DNA of 64,000 nucleotides from CAVUXJ01 sp963814975 (GTDB taxonomy: Bacteria > Acidobacteriota > Vicinamibacteria > Vicinamibacterales > CAVVIG01), in contig CAWFFB010000007.1 of NCBI GenBank assembly GCA_963814975.1, forward strand, positions 124,001-188,000. Direction: 5' to 3'. The notes beneath the pieces were generated by a model. It was not told where the DNA came from and made no database searches. It saw nothing but the letters and a program-made list of their open reading frames with translations. A program made the position numbers and the translations under genes. Of the stretch, positions 57,807 through 64,000 are shown in pieces; positions within the stretch are counted from its first letter, which is position 1, and the number at the start of each line of letters is the position of its first letter.

Positions 57807-58442
57807 TCAGTGTAGCACCGCGATGAGGGTCTCGCCGCCCCGCACGGCGTCGCCGGCCTTGACGCGTAGTTCGGCCGTCACAGGAAGAAAGACGTCCATT
57901 CGCGACCCGAATTTCATGATGCCGTAGCGCTCACCCGCTCGCACGGTCGCCCCGATCTTCAGCCGGCAGACCACGCGCCGCGCGAGAATGCCCACCACCT
58001 GCCGCGCGACAATCGTCTGGCCGTCGTGATCGATCCAGATCTCGCTGCGCTCGTTGACGGCGCCGGCGTCGTGGCGGTAGGCGGGCAGGAATCGGCCGGC
58101 CGTGTAGGTGACGCTGGTGACGCGGCCCGAAGCCGGCACCCGATTGACGTGGACGTCCATCGGCGAGAGAAAGATGCTGACCTGCCGCCAGTCTCCAGGC
58201 GGGGCGGCATCCGGGAGCGCAGGACCGGCGATCAGGACTCGACCGTCCGCCGGTGACAGGACAGCATCCGGATCGGCGCGGCTGCGCCGCTCGGGATCGC
58301 GAAAAAAGAAGAGAAAAAACCCGGCGAGCGCGAGGAATGGCGTGCCGAGCCACCACGCAATGCCTGCTCCGGCAATCAGTGCCGCCCCGAGCGCCCCCCC
58401 CACGAAGGGAAACCCCGCCGGATCGATGCCGACACGAGCCAT
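57807..58442 (-). CDS. psd: Phosphatidylserine decarboxylase, short (Psd type II) form
   Basis: A 211-residue proenzyme that is self-cleaved to a pyruvoyl enzyme and converts PS to phosphatidylethanolamine. N-terminal hydrophobic segment (VGGALGAALIAGAGIAWWLG, LALAGFFLFFFRDPERR), then the core DAVLSPADGRVLIAGPAL, VSIFLSPMDVHVNRVPASGR and at the end GIMKFGSRMDVFLPVTAEL, where the Gly-Ser bond of FGSR is the cleavage site. The short form without the long N-terminal part of the E. coli enzyme is usual in many bacteria and archaea. The start ATG 58442 is only 8 bases from a TAAAAT -10. Confidence 0.92.
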   Translation of the reverse strand: MARVGIDPAGFPFVGGALGAALIAGAGIAWWLGTPFLALAGFFLFFFRDPERRSRADPDAVLSPADGRVLIAGPALPDAAPPGDWRQVSIFLSPMDVHVNRVPASGRVTSVTYTAGRFLPAYRHDAGAVNERSEIWIDHDGQTIVARQVVGILARRVVCRLKIGATVRAGERYGIMKFGSRMDVFLPVTAELRVKAGDAVRGGETLIAVLH

Positions 58443-58450
58443 CGGGTTCT

Positions 58451-58456
58451 ATTTTA
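58451..58456 (-). promoter_or_regulatory. -10 box (TAAAAT) for leaderless psd-pssA
   Basis: TAAAAT on the minus strand (five of six to consensus) ends 8 bases before the psd ATG, so transcription probably begins at the start codon. No ribosome binding site is present in between. Confidence 0.5.
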
Positions 58457-58478
58457 TGGGGAAACCACGAGGAGGAAG

Positions 58479-58562
58479 AAGGGGAGAAAGTAACAAGTCT
58501 CAAGTCTCAAGCCTCAGCTCTGAACACGTGCGACTTGAGACTTGAAACTTGAGACTTCGAGG
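58479..58562. repeat. Inverted 7-bp array (AAGTCTC / GACTTGA) between ydcH-like gene and psd
   Basis: AAGTCTC, AAGTCTC, AAGCCTC, AGCTCTG (58496-58523) and the complementary GACTTGA, GACTTGA, AACTTGA, GACTTCG (58532-58560) form a nearly perfect inverted pair with a loop of about 10 bases. Exact 7-bp period on both arms. Confidence 0.85.
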
Positions 58563-58829
58563 CTATCCCCGCGGCTGCGGTTGAGCGTCAGGAATCCGCG
58601 ATGCCTCCTGCCCCTGTCGGCGACGCCGCAGGATGTCCTCCATGCGGTCTTTGAGCTGGAGCTTCCGCTTCTTCAGGTTGACCTCTTCGAGCTGTTCTGG
58701 TTCTGAAAGGTAGGGCTTATCGGTGAGCTGATGGAGTCGATCGTCCAGTTCGTGATGCTGGGTGGCGAGTTGGTGGTACTCCTCGTCCGTCCGCATCACC
58801 AGGTCCTTCAGGTCCTGCTGTTCGTTCAT
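58563..58829 (-). CDS. YdcH-family (DUF465) small protein
   Basis: An 88-residue, charged, helical protein: MNEQQDLKDLVMRTDEEYHQ, LATQHHELDDRLHQLTDKPY, LSEPEQLEEVNLKKRKLQLKDRM in pieces, with a Gln/Pro-rich tail. The LKKRKLxLKD motif and the helix-turn-helix-like coiled-coil are the DUF465/YdcH hallmark; members are widespread with no known function. The start is ATG 58829, with GGAGGCGGAG just upstream on the minus strand, a strong Shine-Dalgarno. The adjacent genes are rimI (upstream) and psd (downstream), but with gaps. Confidence 0.8.
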   Translation of the reverse strand: MNEQQDLKDLVMRTDEEYHQLATQHHELDDRLHQLTDKPYLSEPEQLEEVNLKKRKLQLKDRMEDILRRRRQGQEASRIPDAQPQPRG

Positions 58830-58994
58830 TCTCCGCCTCCTTGAGTCACGGGGGGTTTCGAGGCGATGGTGCGTTTTGAGACGATGCTGAGGTAGATACG
58901 CGGCTGCATGTTCCGGGAGTGTAAACCGAAGGTAACGTACCACAAGGACCCTGCCGTTTCAACCGATCGGCGGCGGGTGGGCAAAGCGGCGGCA

Positions 58995-59462
58995 TCAGGA
59001 TCGGCCCGCACCCGGCTCGTCCCGGCAGAGCACCAACGCGTCCTCAATCGGATTCGAGTAGTACCCGCGCCGGACTCCGGCGACCACAAACCCGAACCCG
59101 CCGTAAAGCCGCCGTGCCGCCTCGTTCGAGTACCGCACCTCCAGGATGGCACGCCGGCTGCCCATGCTCGCCCCCGCCTCAATCACGCGCGCCAACAGCG
59201 CCGACGCGACGCCCTGACGACGGTACTCTGGCAGCACGGCGAGGTTGTTGATGTGCAGCTCGTCGAGGATCCGCCAGAACGAACAGAATCCGATGACCCG
59301 CCGGCCGGCGTCCCTGGCCACATAGAAAAAGGCGACTCCATGATGATCCAGTTCCGCCAGGTACATCTCACGGGTCCACGGATTTGTGAACGATGCCTTC
59401 TCGACGGCGAGAATCGCGTCGATCTCGGCCAGCGCCGACAGCGGCTCAACGATCCAGGACAA
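58995..59462 (-). CDS. rimI: Ribosomal-protein-alanine N-acetyltransferase RimI-like (GNAT)
   Basis: About 155 residues with the GNAT acyltransferase fold: LAEIDAILAVEKASFTNPWT, REMYLAELDHHGVAFFYVAR, VIGFCSFWRILDELHINNLA, VLPEYRRQGVASALLARVIE (acetyl-CoA binding Q/RxxGxA loop) and ILEVRYSNEAARRLYGGFGF, then YYSNPIEDALVLCRDE. RimI acetylates the N-terminal Ala of ribosomal protein S18. It overlaps the end of tsaB, the standard neighbour. No ATG or GTG exists near the N-terminus in this frame; TTG 59462 is the best start, with AGGAAG immediately in front, so the start is uncertain. Confidence 0.88.
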   Translation of the reverse strand: MSWIVEPLSALAEIDAILAVEKASFTNPWTREMYLAELDHHGVAFFYVARDAGRRVIGFCSFWRILDELHINNLAVLPEYRRQGVASALLARVIEAGASMGSRRAILEVRYSNEAARRLYGGFGFVVAGVRRGYYSNPIEDALVLCRDEPGAGRS

Positions 59463-60156
59463 TCTTCCTCTCGCGTTCGATCTCGACGTCCGGACGCCTG
59501 ACGTACAGCGGGTGTACTCCGGCAGGATCGACAGTCGATCCCGCGCGGGCACGGTCGACCGCCATGAGCCCGATCGTGCCCGCCAGCAGCGGGGACGCGA
59601 CAGCCCGGCCCTTGATGATCTCCTCGTAGAGGACTGCCCCATCGCCGATGAACAGATCGATGGGGGGGCCAGCGCTCCATCGTTCCATCGTCGACGCCGG
59701 GGCGCCGACGGCCGCAGGATCCACTTCGACGAGGCGAGCCTGCGCACCGAGCGGAGCGTCTGCGACCCGATACAAGGCGCTGAACACCTCCCGGCGATGC
59801 GCGTCCATCCAAACGCCCACGTGCGCGCCGGGCTGGAGTTCTTCGCTCCCGGCTTGGGCGAGCGCCGCGAGCGCAGACAGGGCGACGACTCGTCGTTGCC
59901 GCACGAACGCGAGTCCCTGGATGGTCGCGATGCCGACACGCAGCCCCGTGAAGGAGCCCGGGCCGGCGGCGACCGCGAAGACGTCCACGGCCGGCAGGCC
60001 GAGGCCGACCTCCTGGAGGAGGCTCAGAATCTCCGCCGGCAACCGCTCGACGTGCGTGCGCGCCGGATCGCCGCCGCGCTGGAGGACGATCCGATCGTCT
60101 TCCACCACTGCCACGCTTCCGGCACGCGTTGTCGTGTCGAGGGCCAGCACGCGCAT
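59446..60156 (-). CDS. tsaB: tRNA threonylcarbamoyladenosine biosynthesis protein TsaB
   Basis: A 236-residue protein, partner of TsaD and TsaE in making t6A37 in tRNAs. MRVLALDTTTRAGSVAVVED and the PGSFTGLRVGIATIQGLAFV segment (about 66-86) are TsaB hallmarks, followed by VVALSALAALAQAG and AHVGVWMDAHRREVFSALY; the C-terminal half is less conserved and ends PLYVRRPDVEIERERKIVLDR, with the conserved YxRxPxxE segment. TsaB has lost the metal site of TsaD. The stop overlaps rimI. The start is ATG 60156; a repeat region follows upstream. Confidence 0.92.
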   Translation of the reverse strand: MRVLALDTTTRAGSVAVVEDDRIVLQRGGDPARTHVERLPAEILSLLQEVGLGLPAVDVFAVAAGPGSFTGLRVGIATIQGLAFVRQRRVVALSALAALAQAGSEELQPGAHVGVWMDAHRREVFSALYRVADAPLGAQARLVEVDPAAVGAPASTMERWSAGPPIDLFIGDGAVLYEEIIKGRAVASPLLAGTIGLMAVDRARAGSTVDPAGVHPLYVRRPDVEIERERKIVLDR

Positions 60157-60345
60157 CGGTTACACTACTCATCACGTCAACAGGTAACAGTCAATGCTCA
60201 CACCTGAACGGGGCTACCAGGTGTCAGCTCTCAGCGCAGCTCCGAGGGTCATCGCTGCAATCCGGCCGACAGTCAATGACCCACCAACGTACCGTTGAAC
60301 TGTTAACTGTCTACTGTTAACTGTCAACCAACGAGCATCAACAAT
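60157..60345. repeat. Inverted 7-bp words (AACTGTT/AACTGTC) in the divergent tsaB/mutS region
   Basis: AACTGTT, AACTGTC, TACTGTT, AACTGTC, AACC at 7-base steps from 60298 to about 60328 (plus strand), with complementary-type words CAACAGGTAACAGTCAATGC at 60179-60198 and GACAGTCAATGACC at 60268-60281 to the left. The gap lies between divergent genes and must hold both promoters. Confidence 0.7.
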
Positions 60346-63019
60346 ATGTCATCGGCGGCGACGCCCGCGATGCGTCAGTATCTCGATGCGAAGCAACAGC
60401 ATCGCGACGCCATCATGCTCTTCCGGATGGGCGACTTCTACGAGATGTTCTACGAAGACGCCCTCGTCGCAGCGCGCGCGCTCGAGCTCACCCTGACGTC
60501 CCGCTCGAAGGATGCCAACGGAGGCGCCGTGCCGATGTGCGGCGTGCCGTTTCACGCCGTGGACGGCTATATCGCACGGCTCGTGAAGAAGGGCTTTCGC
60601 GTGGCGATCTGCGACCAGGTCGAGGATCCACGGAAGGCCAAGGGCATCGTGAAACGCGAGGTGGTGCGCGTCGTCTCGCCGGGAACGCTCACCGACTCGA
60701 GTTACCTGGACGCGCGGGAGCCGGCGTTCCTGGTCGCGCTGGCCCCGGCGGCCGAGCACGGCTCGCGGCCGGGCGGCGCTGTGGGCGTGGCGCTGCTGGA
60801 CCTCTCGACCGGCGAATTCACGACCTCCGAGTATACCGGCCGCGACGGCATGCAGGCTCTGGCCGACGAGCTCGCCGTGCTGAAGCCGCGGGAGATTGTC
60901 GTGCCGGGCTCCCGCGGCGTTGACGGATCCATGGCGCCGGACGCGGCCGACAGCTGGAGCAGCGTCGCGCCTCCCGGCCTGCCGATGACACCGGTCGACG
61001 CCTGGGCCTTCGAGCACGAAGCGGCGCGCCGCGCGCTTCTCGATCAGCTGCGCGCCGGCGGGGCTGGAGGGATTCGGGCTCGATCGCCATCCCTTCGCTG
61101 TCTCGGCCGCGGGCGCGCTCGTGCACTATCTGCGGGCGACCCAGAAAGTCGATCTCGCGCACGTTCGCGCCGTCGTCTACCGCCAGCGCGCCGATGCGCT
61201 GTTGATCGATCGGACAACGCTCAAGCATCTGGAGATCCTCGATGGATCCGAAGGCGGCCGCGAAGGATCCCTGCTCGACGAGCTCGACCGGACCATCACG
61301 TCGATTGGCAGCCGGTTGCTCCGGGGGTGGCTGCTGCGGCCGCTGCTCTCCCTCGATGCGATACGCGATCGGCTCGACGCCGTCGAGGAGTTCGCGTTTC
61401 TGACCACCGATCGGGGCAAATTCCGCAGCGCCATCAAGCCGGTCCAGGACCTCGAACGGCTGGTGGCGAAGGCGGCACTCGGGACGGCCGGCCCCCGCGA
61501 TCTGGTGGGTCTGAAGCAGTCGATCTCGATCATTCCACTGGTGCGCGAGCTGTTGTCCACCCTGCGCGCGCCGCTCCTCCAATCGCTCGTCGCTGAACTC
61601 GACGATCTCCGCGACGTCCGCGACGGCATTGAGTCCACCCTGATCGACGAACCGCCGGCGCTGGCACGCGAGGGCGGGTTCACGCGCGACGGCGTGGACA
61701 CCGGTCTTGACGAGCTCAAGACGATCAGCCGATCGGGCAAGCAGCTTATTGCCGCGATGGAAGAGCGGGAGCGCACGCGGACGGGGATCGCGTCCCTGAA
61801 AGTCCGGTACAACCGCGTGTTCGGCTATTACATCGAGGTGTCGAAATCGAACCTCCATGCGGTGCCTGCCGACTACCAGCGGAAACAGACCATAGCCGGG
61901 GGCGAACGCTTCATCACTCCCGCGCTGAAGGAGTACGAGGAGAGCGTTCTGGGAGCCGACGAGCGCATCGTCGAGCGCGAGCTGGAGATCTTCGACGCCC
62001 TGCGCGCGGCGGTCGCCGCCGAAGCGCCCCGGATCCAGTCTTCGGCGCGCGCCCTGGGTACGCTCGACGTGCTGGCGGCGCTCGCGGAAGGCGCGGCCGT
62101 CAACAACTACATCAAGCCCCAGGTGCACGACGGCGACGAGATGATCGTCATCGACGCGCGTCATCCGGTCGTCGAACGCCGGACCTCGGCGGCCGGGGAG
62201 CCTTTCGTCCCCAACGATATCGCCTTGAACGGTTCGACCTCCCAGCTCGTCGTGCTGACCGGGCCGAACATGGGCGGCAAGTCCACCTACCTGCGCCAGA
62301 CGGCGCTCATCGCGATCATGGCGCAGGCGGGATCCTTCGTGCCGGCGCGGGAAGCGAAGGTCGCGCTGGTCGATCGCATCTTCGCCCGCGTCGGCGCCTC
62401 GGACAACATCGCCCGCGGTCATTCGACGTTCATGGTCGAAATGCAGGAAACCGCGAACATCCTTCATACGGCGACGTCGAGAAGTCTCGTCGTGCTCGAC
62501 GAGATCGGCCGGGGGACGGCCACCTTCGACGGCTTGAGCATCGCGTGGGCGGTCGCCGAGTATCTCGCGACGAGCCCGAAGCTGCGTCCCAAGACCCTGT
62601 TCGCGACGCACTACCACGAGTTGACCGATCTGGCCGACGCCACACCCGGCGTTGTGAATTGCCATGTCGCCGCACGCGAGTGGAAGGACGGGATCATCTT
62701 TCTCCGGAAGATCGTGCCCGGCCGATCGGATCGCAGCTACGGCATCCAGGTTGCGCGCCTCGCCGGCTTGCCGCGGCCGGTCATCGACCGCGCCCGCGAG
62801 ATTCTCGCGGCGCTCGAGCGCGATGAGCTCACCCGCGGCGGCCGCCCCTCGGTCAGCGCGACGTCGAACGAGGCGCAGCGTCAACGTAGCTTGTTCCAGG
62901 CGCCGGCGCCGGTTGAGGATCGGCTGCGGGAGAAGCTGTCGGCGGTCGATCTCGATCGCGTGACGCCGCTCGAGGCTCTCACGCTGCTGACCGCGCTGAA
63001 GCGGGAGGCGGAAGAGTGA
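60346..63019 (+). CDS. mutS: DNA mismatch repair protein MutS (one apparent frameshift)
   Basis: A mismatch-recognition ATPase of 890 residues. Domain I: MRQYLDAKQQHRDAIMLFRM, GDFYEMFYEDALVAARALEL (the Phe-x-Glu mismatch wedge in DFYEMFYED). The first frame degenerates after DQLRAGG; one base over, LVHYLRATQKVDLAHVRAV continues as the lever/clamp. An extra base lies near 61062. ATPase: VVLTGPNMGGKSTYLRQTAL (Walker A), ARGHSTFMVEMQETANILHT and LVVLDEIGRGTATFDGLSIA (Walker B), then LFATHYHELTDL. The C-terminal end LSAVDLDRVTPLEALTLLTA is present. The single indel in an otherwise perfect gene points to a sequence error. The stop overlaps the next gene (GTGA). Confidence 0.95.
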
Positions 63020-64000
63020 CCCCGGCCTGCGCCGGTCGGCGGGCCGCCACAGGCCTGCGGCGCGGAGCATGGTTGCTCGTGCTCCTGCTCACGCCGGCCG
63101 CCTGCCTGCGGCGCCCCGTGGACAACCCGAACATCCTCGTGATCAGCATGAGCAGCGGACCGAACAATCTCGACCCGCGCGTCGGCGCCGATTCCTTCTC
63201 GGAGAAAGCGTCGCAGCTGATGTTCGACAACCTCATGGAGCTCGACGACCACCTGCAGGTGTCACCGGGCCTCGCGGAGCGGCTCGATCAACCCAATCCG
63301 ACGACGTATGTGGTCACCCTGCGACGCGGCGTGAAGTTCCATGACGGCCACGAGCTGACCTCGGCCGATGTCGTGTACACGTTCCGGTCCTTTCTCGATC
63401 CCGCGTTTGTCTCGGTGAAAAAAGGCGCCTATCGCGAAGTGGAGTCCGTTGACGTGCGGGACCGCTATACCGTTGTCTTCACGCTGAACAAGCCGTTCGC
63501 GTCGTTTCCAATCAACCTCAGGCAGCCGATCGTGCCGGACGGCGCCGGCGCGGAGATTCGCGACCATCCGGTCGGGACCGGACCGTACCGCTTCGTTCAG
63601 TATTCGGTCGACGACCGCCTCGAGGTCGCCGCCTTCGACGACTACTTCGCCGGGCGGCCGAAGAACGACGGGGTGATCTACAAGATCACCCCGGATGACA
63701 TCATGCGGGGACTCGAGCTGAAGAAGGGTACGGTCGATCTCGTGGTCAACGAGCTGGCGCCCGATGTCGTCCACCAACTCAAGGCGGTCAGCAGTCTGCA
63801 GACCATGGAGGGGCCCGGCGTCGACTATCAGTACGTGGGCCTGAATCTGCGCGATCCGACGCTTCGCGACGTCCGGGTCCGGCAGGCGCTGGCCTATGCG
63901 ATCGATCGCCGGGCCATCGTCGAGTACCTGCGGCGGGGCCTCGCGACACCGGCCGATACGCTGCTGCCGCCCGTCTCATGGGCGCACGCCCCCGACGTCT
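63016..64000 (+). CDS. Family 5 extracellular solute-binding lipoprotein (3' truncated by window end)
   Basis: An open frame from GTG 63016, overlapping the mutS stop by four bases, continues to the window end (328 codons seen). The N-terminus has Arg residues, then a hydrophobic stretch ending in a lipobox (AWLLVLLLTPAAC), so a lipoprotein is expected. The mature part matches SBP_bac_5 (oligopeptide/nickel/dipeptide-binding) proteins: NNLDPRVGADSFSEKASQLM, FDNLMELDDHLQVSPGLAER, YVVTLRRGVKFHDGHELTSA with DVVYTFRSFLD, HPVGTGPYRFVQYS and LRDVRVRQALAYAIDRRAIV. These bind peptides or similar solutes for an ABC importer. The partner permease genes, if present, lie beyond the window. Confidence 0.88.
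   Translation, partial: MTPACAGRRAATGLRRGAWLLVLLLTPAACLRRPVDNPNILVISMSSGPNNLDPRVGADSFSEKASQLMFDNLMELDDHLQVSPGLAERLDQPNPTTYVVTLRRGVKFHDGHELTSADVVYTFRSFLDPAFVSVKKGAYREVESVDVRDRYTVVFTLNKPFASFPINLRQPIVPDGAGAEIRDHPVGTGPYRFVQYSVDDRLEVAAFDDYFAGRPKNDGVIYKITPDDIMRGLELKKGTVDLVVNELAPDVVHQLKAVSSLQTMEGPGVDYQYVGLNLRDPTLRDVRVRQALAYAIDRRAIVEYLRRGLATPADTLLPPVSWAHAPDV

Noticed and set aside
61040..61080. Programmed ribosomal frameshifting in mutS
   Set aside because: There is no slippery heptamer or downstream structure of known type, and mutS is not a recoded gene; an extra G in a G-run is a simpler explanation.

Overview
The window is high-GC, gene-dense chromosomal DNA from a Gram-negative (diderm) bacterium: it has Tol-Pal, LPS-transport (Lpt), secretin and SSB genes. 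The mix of an HPr with a regulatory Ser46, HprK, RpoN, a mannose-type EIIA, a GH57 glucanase, a CehA-like PHP protein and secretin-cohesin fusions points to Acidobacteriota, probably Vicinamibacteria. This is an inference from gene content; no rRNA or other marker settles it. I see no tRNA, rRNA, CRISPR array, prophage or intact insertion sequence.

Layout. 1-4.8 kb: end of a type II secretion/type IV pilus-like cluster (secretin-cohesin, three pseudopilins) with an Ig/PKD-repeat lipoprotein. 4.9-9.1 kb: amino-sugar/peptidoglycan recycling (serine hydrolase, a GlcNAc kinase-NagB fusion, MurQ). 9.3-13.3 kb: XerD, MetK, PHP-domain protein. 13.5-18.2 kb: a fused LptF-LptG permease and a GH57 glycosidase. 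18.2-19.4 kb: 1.2 kb of non-coding, repeat-bearing DNA. 19.4-24.8 kb (minus): recN, miaB, a DUF151 nuclease, parA, parB. 24.9-30.3 kb (plus): complete tol-pal operon tolQ-tolR-tonB/tolA-like-tolB-pal-cpoB. 30.4-31.7 kb: an unusual SSB and an FGE-sulfatase-family protein. 31.8-45.1 kb (minus): accA, recJ, lptC-lptA fusion, lptB, rpoN, hpf, hprK, rapZ, EIIA, HPr, EI and a cupin, i.e. an enlarged version of the classical rpoN/PTS-Ntr locus. 45.3-50.4 kb: dnaE, guaA. 50.5-56.8 kb: PQQ-like beta-propeller protein, membrane protein, giant NtrY-like histidine kinase. 57-60.2 kb (minus): tsaB, rimI, ydcH, psd, pssA. 60.3-64 kb: mutS and the start of a family-5 solute-binding lipoprotein cut by the window edge.

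How it works together. Envelope biogenesis dominates: the LPS bridge components are present in fused form (LptFG, LptCA) with LptB, together with Tol-Pal, pssA/psd phospholipid synthesis, accA and peptidoglycan recycling. The rpoN locus carries a PTS phosphorelay with the HPr kinase but no sugar permease, so it looks purely regulatory.

Two window-wide properties stand out. First, many gene boundaries carry short imperfect tandem arrays with a 7-bp unit, often as inverted pairs; the unit sequence differs at each locus but the period is constant. Second, about a dozen conserved genes carry apparent frameshifts, concentrated at 0-29 kb plus one in mutS, while 29.4-61 kb is clean. This is most simply explained by uneven sequence quality, so affected genes are annotated across the shifts. 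Most striking single gene: an SSB with a four-cysteine zinc-ribbon-like insert in the OB fold.
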